A stretch of 64,000 nt of DNA. Origin: Bacteroidota bacterium. Lineage in GTDB: Bacteria; Bacteroidota; Ignavibacteria; Ignavibacteriales; Ignavibacteriaceae. Both the position numbers and the translations under genes were made by a program. The notes below the pieces were generated by a model, which searched no databases, had not been told where the DNA came from, and worked only from the letters and a program-made list of their open reading frames with translations. The stretch is taken from contig JADFLR010000007.1 of NCBI GenBank assembly GCA_022564295.1, positions 89,151 through 153,150 on the forward strand, in the 5' to 3' direction. Below, piece by piece: positions 1 to 9,124 of the stretch. Every line of letters begins with the position of its first letter. The stretch's first letter is position 1.

Positions 1-1
1 T

Positions 2-1519
2 CATCTTTCGGCTTCTCAGGATGGTAAAAAAATAGTTTTCACTTCCTTATATAACAGGTCGTACAATATCTTTTTAATGAACAATCCATTCGAATATGAT
101 TTAGAGCTTGATTCATTGCCCCTTACAAAATTCAGGAAAGGACTTTTTGATATCTCAAGATCAACTGAAGTTGTTTCGCAGCATAAAGATGAAGAACAAA
201 CAGATGAATCGGAAACAGATATAAATGTCGATTCACCTTTCTTTACGGGAAATGTTATTGATACTTCAAGTGTTTACGGCGATTCAATTCAAGTTGATTA
301 CGGCAATTATGTTTTTGGTGGAAAGAATGAAATTAATAAACCGGCGAAAGACAGTGCAAACATTGCGTTTAATCCAACAGATAACCTGGATGAGGACGGC
401 AACTTTTTAGTTAATAAATATAAAGTCACATTTGGTCCCGATCTTATATACGCAAATGCGGGTTATAATACTCTTTACGGATTTGTCGGTACCACGGTCA
501 TCAGTTTTAGTGACGTTCTTGGTAATCATAGGTTAATAGGAATAACAGGTTTACAAATTGATTTAAAAAACAGTGATTATGGTTTGGCTTACTTCTATCT
601 TGCTAAAAGAATTAATTGGGGAATCCAGGGTTTCCACACAGCCAGGTTCATCAATCTTCTGAGAGGAAATCGTGTAGAACTTATCAGGTACCGGAACTTT
701 GGTCTTGTAGGTACAGCAAGTTATCCTCTCAATCGTTTTTACAGGTTCGAGTTGGGAGTTAGCTGGCTAAACATTAAAAGTGAGAATTTAGTTACTATCG
801 CTGAAGAGCCGGAAAGTGTTTCGCTTGTTGTCCCCTCGATAAGTTTTGTTCACGATAATATTTTGTGGGGATATACGGCTCCCATAGAAGGAACACGTTA
901 TAGAGTTGATGTTCTCGGAAATCTTGGATTTGATGATCCGAAATTAAGTTTTGTTTCTCTTTTAGGTGATTACAGGACCTACTTTAGATTTTTCACAGAT
1001 CATTCTTTAGCATTAAGATTTTCCGGCGGATTCTCAGACGGAAATAATCCACAGCGATTTTTTATAGGAGGAATAGATAATTGGATCAACCGCTCGTATG
1101 CAACTACCGAAGTTCCAATTGAATCAGTTTCAGATTTTGCTTTTCTTTCTGCTGCTCTACCACTAAGAGGTTATAATTATGCTGAACAGATTGGAACAAG
1201 ATATGCGCTAATGAATATTGAATTAAGATTTCCTCTTATCAGGTATCTTGTTACAGGAGGTCTTCCCATTTTGTTAAGTAATGTCCAGGGCGTTGCATTT
1301 ATTGATATTGGAACCGCCTGGAGTAAAAACAGCGAACTTAGTTTGTTCAAAAGAGATAGATTCGGCAATCTTGTTACAGATGATTTGCTGGTGGGAACAG
1401 GTGTTGGTGCTAGAGTTTTCTTCCTTTACTTTTTATTAAGATTTGATATGGCATGGGCTTATAATATTGAAGGTTTTTCAAGTCCCAAATTCTATTTCTC
1501 CATAGGCGCAGATTTTTAA
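2..1519 (+). CDS. TolB-like propeller / outer-membrane beta-barrel protein, 3' part (5' end outside window)
   Basis: The reading frame is open from base 2, so the ATG at 77 is internal and the gene begins outside the window. The first residues (LSASQDGKKIVFTS, then YNIF) are a TolB/PD40 beta-propeller blade. A linker rich in Asp, Glu and Ser follows, and from about base 420 to the end there are alternating aromatic/hydrophobic strands (for example GLAYFYLAKRINWGIQG) ending in FYFSIGADF, a terminal Phe as expected of BamA/Omp85-like barrels. This suggests a cell-surface or periplasm-facing propeller anchored by its own outer-membrane barrel. The substrate is unknown. A bidirectional terminator follows. 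The barrel assignment is by strand pattern only, with no family-specific motif seen. Confidence 0.75.
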   Translation, partial: HLSASQDGKKIVFTSLYNRSYNIFLMNNPFEYDLELDSLPLTKFRKGLFDISRSTEVVSQHKDEEQTDESETDINVDSPFFTGNVIDTSSVYGDSIQVDYGNYVFGGKNEINKPAKDSANIAFNPTDNLDEDGNFLVNKYKVTFGPDLIYANAGYNTLYGFVGTTVISFSDVLGNHRLIGITGLQIDLKNSDYGLAYFYLAKRINWGIQGFHTARFINLLRGNRVELIRYRNFGLVGTASYPLNRFYRFELGVSWLNIKSENLVTIAEEPESVSLVVPSISFVHDNILWGYTAPIEGTRYRVDVLGNLGFDDPKLSFVSLLGDYRTYFRFFTDHSLALRFSGGFSDGNNPQRFFIGGIDNWINRSYATTEVPIESVSDFAFLSAALPLRGYNYAEQIGTRYALMNIELRFPLIRYLVTGGLPILLSNVQGVAFIDIGTAWSKNSELSLFKRDRFGNLVTDDLLVGTGVGARVFFLYFLLRFDMAWAYNIEGFSSPKFYFSIGADF

Positions 1520-1546
1520 TCTAGTAACTTATCGGATATCAAAAAC

Positions 1547-1583
1547 AAAGCCCGCAATATTTTTTATATCACGGGCTTTTTTA
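1547..1583. terminator. Bidirectional intrinsic terminator between convergent genes
   Basis: Stem AAAGCCCG (1547-1554) pairs with CGGGCTTT (1572-1579), followed by TTTATT on the plus strand; A-rich sequence precedes it, giving a U-run on the minus strand as well. It lies between the ends of the barrel gene (+) and the FmdB-type gene (-) and could stop transcription from both. Confidence 0.75.
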
Positions 1584-1608
1584 TTATGCCAAATCAATTT
1601 TAAAAATA

Positions 1609-1887
1609 TTACTTAGGGGATTTCTCAGACGTATCTTTTGTCTTTTTCGGTGCTTCGGTAACAGTAGAAGTTTTTTTATCACTTTTTTGATTAGAGTCAT
1701 TCGAAGAATTTTTATAATCAGTTTGATAAAATCCGCTTCCTTTAAAAATCGGACCTGCCCCTGCGCCAATAAGTCTTTTTACTTTGCCGCCACATTTCGG
1801 GCAGCTTGATAAATGTTTCTCGGTCATATATTGGAACACTTCAAAGTTGTTCCCGCAACTTAGACATCTGTAGTCGTATGTGGGCAT
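1609..1887 (-). CDS. FmdB-family zinc ribbon protein
   Basis: A 92-residue protein beginning MPTYDYRCLSCG and containing a second pair CPKCGG about 22 residues later, which is the N-terminal CxxC...CxxC zinc ribbon of the FmdB/CxxC_CxxC_SSSS regulatory-protein family. The conserved Gly-Phe-Tyr stretch (GSGFYQTDY) after the ribbon also fits. The last 40 residues are a low-complexity Lys/Ser/Thr tail. The family's biochemical role is poorly defined; the fmdB name comes from regulation of formamidase in another organism and should not be read as function here. It is a single gene converging on the barrel gene, with a weak AGGAA ribosome site ahead of the ATG. Confidence 0.85.
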   Translation of the reverse strand: MPTYDYRCLSCGNNFEVFQYMTEKHLSSCPKCGGKVKRLIGAGAGPIFKGSGFYQTDYKNSSNDSNQKSDKKTSTVTEAPKKTKDTSEKSPK

Positions 1888-2027
1888 AATAAATTCCTAA
1901 CTTTTTTATTAATCGGGCGAAAAACTAACAAGAACTTCTTAATAATTCCATAAATGTGATTCACAACATATAAAATGGATTCAAAAATACTCTTATATTA
2001 ACTGTACAAATATTTCAATTTTCTTAC

Positions 2028-2696
2028 ATGATAAATTTACTCAATAAAATACTTGTTGTACTAATCCTGTTTTATTTTACCAGCTGCCTAAATTATGTAC
2101 AGGAAGTAAAGCTTTATCCTGATGGCTCAGGTAAAACGCATATTGATTATTGGATGAAACTACCTGATGAAGAAAGTAAAACGGTTGCCGGTAATATTGG
2201 AATTTTTAATCCAGATTCAATCAGGAGTGAATTTAGCTCGGTTCATATTAATATAGTAAGTATTGAAGTTCATACCGATACAACAGACAGTACAACCCAC
2301 GCGATTATTGATTTCACTTTTGACCATATTGATTCACTAAACCTCACTAAAGCTTTTAGTGATGCCAATTTCACTTTTCAGGAAGGTCCATCGGGCGTGA
2401 TAAATTTCACACAATTCATCCCCTCTATTGCAACAGGTTTTGGCATTGATGCAACTCAATATAACGTATCATATATCTATACTTTTTCCGGAACAATCTT
2501 AAGGCATAACGCTCATCTGGTTGAGAAAAGAACTTTGACCTGGAATTACTCTTTAGCAGATATTGGTGGTGGTAAAACAATATCCGTAACATTCAGACCT
2601 TACAAGCTTAAAGAAACCCCCAACTGGATATATATGCTTACAGGTACAGTATTGGCTTTGGTAATATTTTTTCTCTTAAGAAAGCAAAAAGTTTGA
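2028..2696 (+). CDS. Predicted lipoprotein with C-terminal membrane anchor, unknown function
   Basis: 222 residues. The N terminus is a lipoprotein signal: a short basic start, a hydrophobic core (ILVVLILFYF) and lipobox FTSC with Cys20. The body (about 25-195) is rich in beta strands, with repeated Asp-Ser-Thr segments and no catalytic motif that I recognise. Residues about 200-217 (YMLTGTVLALVIFFLLR) form one transmembrane helix followed by a basic tail, so the protein would be held in the membrane at both ends. The overall plan resembles LppM-type lipoproteins (N-terminal lipid, beta domain, terminal helix), but that is a similarity of layout only. It is monocistronic, with about 120 bp before prs. 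Confidence 0.7.
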   Translation: MINLLNKILVVLILFYFTSCLNYVQEVKLYPDGSGKTHIDYWMKLPDEESKTVAGNIGIFNPDSIRSEFSSVHINIVSIEVHTDTTDSTTHAIIDFTFDHIDSLNLTKAFSDANFTFQEGPSGVINFTQFIPSIATGFGIDATQYNVSYIYTFSGTILRHNAHLVEKRTLTWNYSLADIGGGKTISVTFRPYKLKETPNWIYMLTGTVLALVIFFLLRKQKV

Positions 2697-2746
2697 TTTT
2701 TCAAGAATCCTTATTGTAAAGTGAAGTTGACTAGTGTAACAGATTA

Positions 2747-2777
2747 TTGACTAAACTCAATCTTTTCATTATCTTTT
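2747..2777 (+). promoter_or_regulatory. Bacteroidota-type promoter ahead of prs
   Basis: TTG at 2747-2749, 20 bp, then TATCTTTT at 2770-2777, matching the known Bacteroidota -33 TTG / -7 TAnnTTTG pattern with one mismatch in the last base. It lies 42 bp before the prs ATG and would drive the prs-rplY-pth group. Confidence 0.5.
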
Positions 2778-2818
2778 AATTCTGTATTTTAAATCAATTG
2801 GATTGATTATTAAGCTTT

Positions 2819-3766
2819 ATGGCTGCCAACGATTATATGATCTTTTCCGGTAGTGCAAATTTACCTCTGTCGAAAAAGATTGCAACCAGATTAGGAAAAG
2901 ATTTAGGTTTAATTGAATTAAAAAGATTCAGCGACGGCGAAATTTGGGTTAAGTACAGCGAAAATATTCGTGGGCAAGATGTTTTTATAATTCAGTCCAC
3001 CAATCCTCCTGCAGAAAATATTATGGAATTGCTGATAATGATTGATGCTGCTAAACGAGCATCTGCAAGGACTATAAATGCAGTAATCCCTTATTTCGGT
3101 TATGCACGGCAGGATAGGAAAGACCAACCCAGAGTTTCGATATCGGCAAAGTTAGTTGCTAACTTAATTACGATAGCCGGAACCGATAGAGTTGTAACAA
3201 TGGATTTGCATGCACCGCAAATTCAAGGCTTCTTTGATATTCCTTTTGATCACTTATATGGCTCCTCTGTTTTTCGCAGCCAATTCGATCGTTTTGAAAA
3301 TAATCTTGTAATAGTATCTCCCGATGTTGGTGGAATCAAAATAGCAAGAGCGTATGCAAAGTTGCTTCATTGCGGTTTGGTTGTAATTGATAAAAGACGA
3401 CCCCAACAGAATATGGTGGAAATTGTTAATATTATTGGAGAAGTTGAAGATAAAGATGTTTTAATAGTCGATGATCTAATCGATACAGCAGGTACTTTTG
3501 TAGGTGCGGTAAGTGCATTAAAGGATGAAGGAGCAAAGAATATATTTGGCGCAGTAACGCATCCATTATTATCGGGAGAAGCTATTGAAAGGATTGAAAA
3601 ATCCAACCTTAGTAAATTGTTTGTTACCGATACAATAGATTTTAGTAATAAACAAAAATCTGAAAAAATAAAAGTATTGTCGGCGGCTGATCTTTTTGCC
3701 GAGGCAATACGAAGAACTTTTAATAACGAATCAATAAGTTCACTATTTAACATAGATAAAGGATAA
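2819..3766 (+). CDS. prs: Ribose-phosphate pyrophosphokinase
   Basis: Makes 5-phosphoribosyl 1-pyrophosphate (PRPP) from ribose 5-phosphate and ATP, feeding purine, pyrimidine, His, Trp and NAD synthesis. The 315-residue length is normal. Visible signatures are FSDGEIWV near residue 38, the pyrophosphate-binding/catalytic segment PYFGYARQDRK (about 95-105), the PRPP-synthase signature DLHAPQIQGFFDIP (about 129-142), and the PRPP loop VDDLIDTAGT (about 216-225). These all match class I bacterial enzymes. It starts a run of short gaps: 18 bp to rplY, then pth. Confidence 0.97.
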   Translation: MAANDYMIFSGSANLPLSKKIATRLGKDLGLIELKRFSDGEIWVKYSENIRGQDVFIIQSTNPPAENIMELLIMIDAAKRASARTINAVIPYFGYARQDRKDQPRVSISAKLVANLITIAGTDRVVTMDLHAPQIQGFFDIPFDHLYGSSVFRSQFDRFENNLVIVSPDVGGIKIARAYAKLLHCGLVVIDKRRPQQNMVEIVNIIGEVEDKDVLIVDDLIDTAGTFVGAVSALKDEGAKNIFGAVTHPLLSGEAIERIEKSNLSKLFVTDTIDFSNKQKSEKIKVLSAADLFAEAIRRTFNNESISSLFNIDKG

Positions 3767-3784
3767 TATTTTTCTGGAGAAGAA

Positions 3785-4447
3785 ATGGAAAAAGTAGTAG
3801 TAGAAGCAAAAGAAAGAAAAACAATAAATAAGAGAAGCAGAAACAACCTTCGAAACGAAGGAAGAGTACCCGGAGTTTTGTATGGAAGCAGATTGGATCC
3901 GATTCCGATAGATGTTACTCGTGCGGCAATACATCCCCTGGTTTTTACTGCCAAGACTCATCTGCTCTCACTAAAACTTGATGGGCACGAAGAGTACGAT
4001 TGTATAATTAAAGATGTACAGTTCGATCCGGTTAGTGATGAAATTATTCATTTTGATTTAATAGGATTAACACGCGATGAAAAAATTCAGCTTGAAGTGC
4101 CAATACGATTATTGGGTAGTGCTGTTGGTGTTAAAGAAGGTGGACTTCTGCAGGAAAGTATGCATAAGTTAAATGTTGAATGCCTCCCAAATAACATTCC
4201 GCAATCATTAGAGATTGATGTAACAGAATTAAATGTTGGTGATTCTATTCACGTTGCTGATTTAAGTTTTGAGCATATAACCATCATTAATCCTGAAGAT
4301 ACAATAGTTGTTTCAGTTGTTCTTCCGAAGGTTGAACAAGAAGTTGAGCCTGATGAAGAAGGAGAAGAATTTGCTGAAGAAGAGGGAGCAGACGAACCTG
4401 AAGTTATTGGCAAGGGTAAAGAACCTGAAGAAGAAAACAAAGATTAA
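3785..4447 (+). CDS. rplY: 50S ribosomal protein L25, CTC form
   Basis: Binds 5S rRNA in the large subunit. At 220 residues it is the long CTC-type L25: an N-terminal L25 domain (about 1-95, containing NNLRNEGRVPGVLYG), a TL5 C-terminal beta domain (about 100-185), and a Glu/Asp-rich tail (about 188-220) that is likely disordered. The start has a good GGAGAAG ribosome site. Its position between prs and pth is a common bacterial order (prs-rplY/ctc-pth), which supports the call. Confidence 0.95.
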   Translation: MEKVVVEAKERKTINKRSRNNLRNEGRVPGVLYGSRLDPIPIDVTRAAIHPLVFTAKTHLLSLKLDGHEEYDCIIKDVQFDPVSDEIIHFDLIGLTRDEKIQLEVPIRLLGSAVGVKEGGLLQESMHKLNVECLPNNIPQSLEIDVTELNVGDSIHVADLSFEHITIINPEDTIVVSVVLPKVEQEVEPDEEGEEFAEEEGADEPEVIGKGKEPEEENKD

Positions 4448-4459
4448 TATTGAACTTAA

Positions 4460-5053
4460 GTGCGGGCAGTATTGGGTATAGGAAATATCGGTTTGCGTTA
4501 CCAGCGGAACAGACACAACGCTGGTTTTTTAATATTGGATTATTTTGCTCAAAACCGGTCAATCAAATTTAGAGCAGCCGAAGGTGATTATTATTTCTCC
4601 GAAGGGGATCTGAATCAAGTTCATTATTTTCTCATTAAACCCAGCAATTATGTTAATAATTCCGGAGTTGTTGCGTTACAATTTTTAAAGATAAATAAGA
4701 TAGATCTATCAGATTTACTTGTTGTTTGTGATGATGTAAATATGAATATGGGGAAGCTGCGAGTAAGAAGAAGCGGTGGAGATGGTGGTCATAATGGCTT
4801 GGCATCACTTATTTATCATTTAAATTCAAATCAGTTCCCAAGATTAAGAGTAGGAATTGGTAGTGATTATAAAGAAGGGGAACTTTCATCGTATGTTCTT
4901 GATGATTTTAGTGAAGATGATGATAAAATATTCGAGACAGTGCTTAAAAATTCATCGTTTTTAGTTGAAGAATTTATTAGCGGTGGAATTGAAGCAATGC
5001 TTAACGCCAATAGTAAGCTTTATAATAATGATTCATCAGCAGAATTTAATTAA
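4460..5053 (+). CDS. pth: Peptidyl-tRNA hydrolase
   Basis: Releases tRNA from peptidyl-tRNA that has dropped off the ribosome. Family features are the N-terminal GIGNIGLRYQRNRHNAGF stretch (catalytic His in RHNAGF), the KPSNYVNNSG segment with the substrate-binding Asn, the catalytic-site Asp in VVCDDVNMNMG, and SGGDGGHNGLASL. The length of 197 is typical. The start is a GTG: a TAA in the same frame lies directly upstream (4457-4459), so no earlier start is possible, and the ribosome site is weak, suggesting translation coupled to rplY, which ends 12 bp earlier. Confidence 0.96.
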   Translation: MRAVLGIGNIGLRYQRNRHNAGFLILDYFAQNRSIKFRAAEGDYYFSEGDLNQVHYFLIKPSNYVNNSGVVALQFLKINKIDLSDLLVVCDDVNMNMGKLRVRRSGGDGGHNGLASLIYHLNSNQFPRLRVGIGSDYKEGELSSYVLDDFSEDDDKIFETVLKNSSFLVEEFISGGIEAMLNANSKLYNNDSSAEFN

Positions 5054-5083
5054 TGTAATTTTTAAAAGGATGAAGGAGCTCAA

Positions 5084-7270
5084 ATGGGTTTAATTCTTTA
5101 TATAATTCCTTGTTTAGGGTTACTGGGTTTATTATATACTTTGTGGAAATCAGCCTGGGTTCAGAAACAAGACCCCGGAACAGAAAAAATGCAGAAAATC
5201 GCTAATCATATTTATGAAGGATCGATGGCATTTTTAAAATCCGAGTACAAAGTTTTAAGTGTGTTTATTATTGCAGTGGCTATTCTGCTTGCAGTTAGTG
5301 CTGACAGTGAATATTCATCACCATTAGTTGCTGTCTCGTTTTTAGTGGGCGCACTTTGCTCTGCTATTGCCGGTTTGATAGGAATGAAAGTGGCAACAAA
5401 GGCAAATGTTAGAACAACAAATGCTGCCCGAACCAGTTTAGGCAAAGCTTTGGAGATTGCTTTCGCTGGTGGTTCTGTAATGGGTATGGGTGTTGTTGGT
5501 CTTGGTGTTCTTGGATTGAGCATTCTCTTTATCATATACAGCAACACATTCGGTGTAAGTCAGGCGGCTGATGTGAACAGGGTTATAACTATTATCACAG
5601 GGTTTTCATTTGGTGCTTCATCTATTGCGTTGTTTGCACGTGTTGGCGGCGGAATTTATACAAAAGCTGCAGATGTTGGTGCCGATCTGGTTGGAAAAGT
5701 TGAAGCAGGTATTCCTGAAGACCATCCTCTTAATCCCGCTACAATTGCTGATAATGTTGGCGACAATGTTGGTGATGTTGCTGGAATGGGCGCCGATCTT
5801 TTTGAATCCTTCGTTGGATCAATAGTAGGAACGATGGTGCTCGGTGCATCATTTTTTGGCATTGCTGAGTTTGCAAATTATTCGAATGGTTTGGGAGCAG
5901 TTATACTTCCAATGGTAATAGCCGGTGTTGGAATAGTTATGTCCATATTGGGCACTTTCTTTGTTAAAGTTAAAGAAGGCGGAAGTCTTCAAAAAGCTTT
6001 GAACATGGGTGAGTTCGGGTCTTCGTTTATAATGATTGGTGCAATGTATTTTATTATTGATTTTATGCTTCCAGTTGAATGGGTGTACAACGATAAATTA
6101 TTCGGTGAAACTTATACAATTACTTCATTGAACATCTTCTTTGCAACCGTAATCGGATTAATCGCAGGTGTGCTTATAGGAGTTGTTACCGAACACTTTA
6201 CAGGCACGGGGAAAAAACCTGTTATTCACATTGTTAATCAATCTGTGACAGGTGCGGCAACAAATATAATTGCAGGTTTAGGTACAGGAATGATCTCAAC
6301 TGCAATTCCTATTTTAATTCTTGCCGCGGCAATTATTTCAGCTTTCGAACTTGGCGGTTTGTATGGCATCGCAATAGCCGCAGTTGGTATGCTTTCAAAT
6401 ACAGGTATCCAATTAGCTGTGGATGCCTACGGACCAATTTCCGATAATGCCGGAGGAATTGCAGAAATGTCTGAACTTCCTAAAGAAGTAAGGCAACGAA
6501 CCGACAAACTTGATGCTGTTGGTAACACTACAGCAGCAATCGGGAAGGGGTTTGCTATTGCTTCTGCAGCATTGACTGCCTTAGCACTATTTGGTGCCTT
6601 CATGACTGCTACAAGCATAACCTCAATTAATATTGCGAAAGCACCAATTATGGCAGGACTTTTTGTGGGTGCAATGCTCCCATATCTTTTTTCTGCTTTA
6701 GCAATGAATGCTGTTGGAACTGCTGCAATGGCAATGATTCAGGAAGTTAGAAGACAATTTAATACCATACCTGCCTTATCGGCTGCTCTTGATGTGATGA
6801 AAAAATATACTGGTAAAGAGAAGTCGGAATGGACAAAAGAAGATATTACAACTTTCGAAGCAGCTGAAGGTGCTGCAGAATACGGTAAGTGTGTTGAAAT
6901 CTCTACCAATGCAGCAATTCGTAAAATGGTTGTGCCTGGATTACTGGCGGTACTTACACCTGTAGTATTTGGTTTTCTTGGAGGAGCGGAAATGCTTGGT
7001 GGATTGTTAGCAGGTGTTACTTCTTCAGGCGTTCTGATGGCTATATTTCAGGCAAATGCTGGTGGTGCTTGGGATAATGCTAAAAAGATGATTGAAGAAG
7101 GTGTGGAAATTGACGGTAAAAGTTATGGAAAAGGATCTGAACCTCACAAAGCTGCAGTAGTTGGTGATACTGTTGGAGATCCGTTCAAAGATACTTCGGG
7201 CCCGTCGATAAACATTTTAATTAAGTTGATGGCTGTAGTTTCGCTTGTTATTGCGCCATTAATTAAATAA
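5084..7270 (+). CDS. hppA: Membrane pyrophosphatase, K+-dependent and probably Na+-pumping
   Basis: 728 residues with about 16 hydrophobic helices. It hydrolyses pyrophosphate and pumps cations out of the cytoplasm. The active-site segments are present: [11 protein letters not shown], then [24 protein letters not shown] and [15 protein letters not shown]. The K+ determinant reads GNTTAAIG, with Ala where K+-independent enzymes carry Lys, so it should need K+. The helix-6 stretch GADLFES has Glu in the position seen in Na+-type pumps such as the Thermotoga enzyme rather than in plant H+ pumps. Na+ pumping is therefore my inference; K+-dependent H+ pumps also exist. The ribosome site is AAGGAG. 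It sits within a translation-gene cluster, which is not its usual neighbourhood. Confidence 0.95.
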   Translation: MGLILYIIPCLGLLGLLYTLWKSAWVQKQDPGTEKMQKIANHIYEGSMAFLKSEYKVLSVFIIAVAILLAVSADSEYSSPLVAVSFLVGALCSAIAGLIGMKVATKANVRTTNAARTSLGKALEIAFAGGSVMGMGVVGLGVLGLSILFIIYSNTFGVSQAADVNRVITIITGFSFGASSIALFARVGGGIYTKAADVGADLVGKVEAGIPEDHPLNPATIADNVGDNVGDVAGMGADLFESFVGSIVGTMVLGASFFGIAEFANYSNGLGAVILPMVIAGVGIVMSILGTFFVKVKEGGSLQKALNMGEFGSSFIMIGAMYFIIDFMLPVEWVYNDKLFGETYTITSLNIFFATVIGLIAGVLIGVVTEHFTGTGKKPVIHIVNQSVTGAATNIIAGLGTGMISTAIPILILAAAIISAFELGGLYGIAIAAVGMLSNTGIQLAVDAYGPISDNAGGIAEMSELPKEVRQRTDKLDAVGNTTAAIGKGFAIASAALTALALFGAFMTATSITSINIAKAPIMAGLFVGAMLPYLFSALAMNAVGTAAMAMIQEVRRQFNTIPALSAALDVMKKYTGKEKSEWTKEDITTFEAAEGAAEYGKCVEISTNAAIRKMVVPGLLAVLTPVVFGFLGGAEMLGGLLAGVTSSGVLMAIFQANAGGAWDNAKKMIEEGVEIDGKSYGKGSEPHKAAVVGDTVGDPFKDTSGPSINILIKLMAVVSLVIAPLIK

Positions 7271-7304
7271 ATTTTGATATATAATATAGATATTTATGAA
7301 CCCT

Positions 7305-7330
7305 GCTCTTATCTAATACACGATAAGGGC
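7305..7330 (+). promoter_or_regulatory. Stable hairpin in the rpsF leader, candidate autoregulatory element
   Basis: GCTCTTATC (7305-7313) pairs over 9 bp (one G-U) with GATAAGGGC (7322-7330), leaving an 8-base loop. No T-run follows, so it is not an ordinary terminator for hppA. It lies 31 bases before the rpsF start and just ahead of the strong GGGAGG ribosome site. Many bacteria have an S6:S18-binding leader at this position; the recognised CCG bulge of that motif is not evident here, so the assignment is tentative. Confidence 0.4.
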
Positions 7331-7361
7331 CTTAAGTCCATAGGGAGGTAAAAAGAACTGA

Positions 7362-7787
7362 ATGACAAAGAAAATGTATGAAAGCGCCGTTCTTATTAAT
7401 GCCGCTTTAGAAGACGATCAAATTCAATCTATTATTTCACACATCAAGGAATTAATTTCTTCAAACGATGGTGAAATAACTGATGTTGAAGAGTGGGGAA
7501 GAAGAAGATTGGCTTATATGATTAAAAGGAGTAAGATTGGTTACTATATCATATTCCAATTTAACGCCTATCCGCAGATTATTTCTTCATTGGAAAAATT
7601 TTATAAACTTGATGAAAATATCCTCAGATATCTTAGCATCAAGCTTACAAAAAATGCGTTGGAACAAATTGAAAAAAATAAAGAACAATTATTAGCCGAG
7701 GCAGATAATGTTATTGTGGAAAATGAGGTATTTGCCAAAGCAGAAAATGATAAAATAGATTCGATTGAAACCGAGAATAATTCTTAA
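7362..7787 (+). CDS. rpsF: 30S ribosomal protein S6
   Basis: Binds the central domain of 16S rRNA together with S18. 141 residues: the conserved core YESAVLINAALEDD...EWGRRRLAYMIKRSKIGYY (about 4-65) is followed by LDENILRYLSIKL, and the last 35 residues are an acidic extension. The ribosome site GGGAGG is excellent. It is first in the classical rpsF-ssb-rpsR-rplI operon, with gaps of 28, 14 and 22 bp. A leader hairpin upstream may mediate feedback control. Confidence 0.97.
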   Translation: MTKKMYESAVLINAALEDDQIQSIISHIKELISSNDGEITDVEEWGRRRLAYMIKRSKIGYYIIFQFNAYPQIISSLEKFYKLDENILRYLSIKLTKNALEQIEKNKEQLLAEADNVIVENEVFAKAENDKIDSIETENNS

Positions 7788-7815
7788 ACTTTGATCTAGT
7801 ATGGAGGAATAAACT

Positions 7816-8343
7816 ATGGCTGATCTGAAAATGCCGGAAATTAACTATGTTATTGTCGCGGGAAATCTGACTAAAGATCCCATATTCAGACAAACCACTA
7901 ACAAAACTCCTGTGGTTAATTTTTCTATGGCATCTAATAGGAGATACAAGGACAGTTCTAATCAATGGCAGGAAGATGTTTGCTACGTTGGAATAGTGGC
8001 GTGGAACAGACTCGCTGAAAGCTGTAGGGACAGATTGAAAAAAGGTTCCGCAGTTTTAGTTGATGGAGAACTGCAAAGCAGAAGCTGGAAGACCGACGAC
8101 GGACATAACAGAAGTATTGTTGAAATAAAAGCAAGAAGAATCCAATTTCTAAATAAACGTATTTTTATTAATGATGTGGAACCGGATATTCTTGCTGAAG
8201 AAGAAAATAAACTTACAAATACTTTTATAATTAATGAAAATGGTAATGATTCTATCGATGAAACTAAAAGTGTTGACTATACCGAAGATTCATTCGATAA
8301 ATTTTTATCAAGTGAAGAATCAGATTTAATTAAAGAAGATTAA
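7816..8343 (+). CDS. ssb: Single-stranded DNA-binding protein
   Basis: The OB fold occupies about residues 8-115 (NYVIVAGNLTKDPIFRQT, NFSMASNRRYKDS, RLKKGSAVLVDGELQSRSW). The C-terminal third is acidic and ends SDLIKED, not the canonical DDDIPF-type tip that recruits partner proteins, although the position of a short acidic tip is retained. 175 residues is usual. Its place between rpsF and rpsR is the conserved order in many bacteria and supports this as the housekeeping copy. Confidence 0.95.
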   Translation: MADLKMPEINYVIVAGNLTKDPIFRQTTNKTPVVNFSMASNRRYKDSSNQWQEDVCYVGIVAWNRLAESCRDRLKKGSAVLVDGELQSRSWKTDDGHNRSIVEIKARRIQFLNKRIFINDVEPDILAEEENKLTNTFIINENGNDSIDETKSVDYTEDSFDKFLSSEESDLIKED

Positions 8344-8357
8344 TCAGGATAAACTAA

Positions 8358-8582
8358 ATGGCTATGAGAAACAAGAAGATTTGCAGATTCACACAAAACA
8401 ATGTAAAGTACATTGATTATAAAGATGTAAAACTATTGCAACGTTATGTAAATGAACAGGGCAGGATAATTCCTAAAAGAATTACCGGTACAAGCGCTAA
8501 ATATCAGCGCGAATTATCTACCGCTATTAAGCGTGCAAGACATATGGCACTATTGCCTTTTGTTTCAGATACTGTAAGATAA
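8358..8582 (+). CDS. rpsR: 30S ribosomal protein S18
   Basis: 74 residues, basic, with the signature [19 protein letters not shown] followed by [15 protein letters not shown] and the terminal [11 protein letters not shown] stretch. It partners S6 in the small-subunit platform. Two Met codons lie at positions 1 and 3; I kept the first. It is third in the rpsF operon. Confidence 0.97.
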   Translation: MAMRNKKICRFTQNNVKYIDYKDVKLLQRYVNEQGRIIPKRITGTSAKYQRELSTAIKRARHMALLPFVSDTVR

Positions 8583-8604
8583 AAAAAGAGTTTTAGGAGT
8601 TAAT

Positions 8605-9048
8605 ATGAAAGTGATATTAAGAAAAGATATCGAAACGCTTGGAAATATAGGCGATATAGTAGATGTTAGGGAAGGTTATGCAAGAAACTTTCTCATTCCA
8701 CGAAAAATTGCCTATACTGCTCTCAATGGAAATCTGAAGGCACTGGAAGACGAAAAGAAAAGCATTGCCCGTAAATCGGAGAAGGAATTGCACGCTGCCG
8801 AAAAATTATCGACTGAACTCGAAAAAGTATCGGTTACTATTCCAGTGCAGATAGGAGAAGAAGATAAAATTTTTGGCTCTGTAACAACACAAATGATAGC
8901 TGATGCTTTAAAAGAAAAAGATTTCGATATTGATAAAAGAAAGATTGAAATTGAAGAATCAATTAAGACCTTAGGCATTTATAATGCAAATATTAAAATA
9001 TATTCCAATGTTAGCGTAAATATAAAAGTATGGGTTGTGCGCGAGTAG
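8605..9048 (+). CDS. rplI: 50S ribosomal protein L9
   Basis: 147 residues: N-terminal L9 domain with GNIGDIVDVREGYARNFLIP (about 13-32), a long charged connecting helix (about 45-75), and the C-terminal rRNA-binding domain (about 80-147). Ribosome site is TAGGAG. It is last in the operon and is followed by a strong terminator. Confidence 0.97.
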   Translation: MKVILRKDIETLGNIGDIVDVREGYARNFLIPRKIAYTALNGNLKALEDEKKSIARKSEKELHAAEKLSTELEKVSVTIPVQIGEEDKIFGSVTTQMIADALKEKDFDIDKRKIEIEESIKTLGIYNANIKIYSNVSVNIKVWVVRE

Positions 9049-9072
9049 CAGTTTTTAGTATGTAGATATAAT

Positions 9073-9103
9073 AAAAAGGGAAGCAGTAATTGCTTCCCTT
9101 TTT
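9073..9103. terminator. Strong bidirectional terminator
   Basis: A perfect 13-bp stem, AAAAAGGGAAGCA (9073-9085) with TGCTTCCCTTTTT (9091-9103), and a 5-base loop. A-rich and T-rich flanks give U-runs on both strands, so it can end both the rpsF operon and the convergent rpmB transcript. Confidence 0.9.
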
Positions 9104-9124
9104 ATTTTTAAAAAATCGGATGAA

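Noticed and set aside
3367..3954. 195-codon open frame on the minus strand across prs and rplY
   Set aside because: It runs antisense to two certain genes, is Ser/Leu/Phe-rich without a domain, and has no ribosome site.
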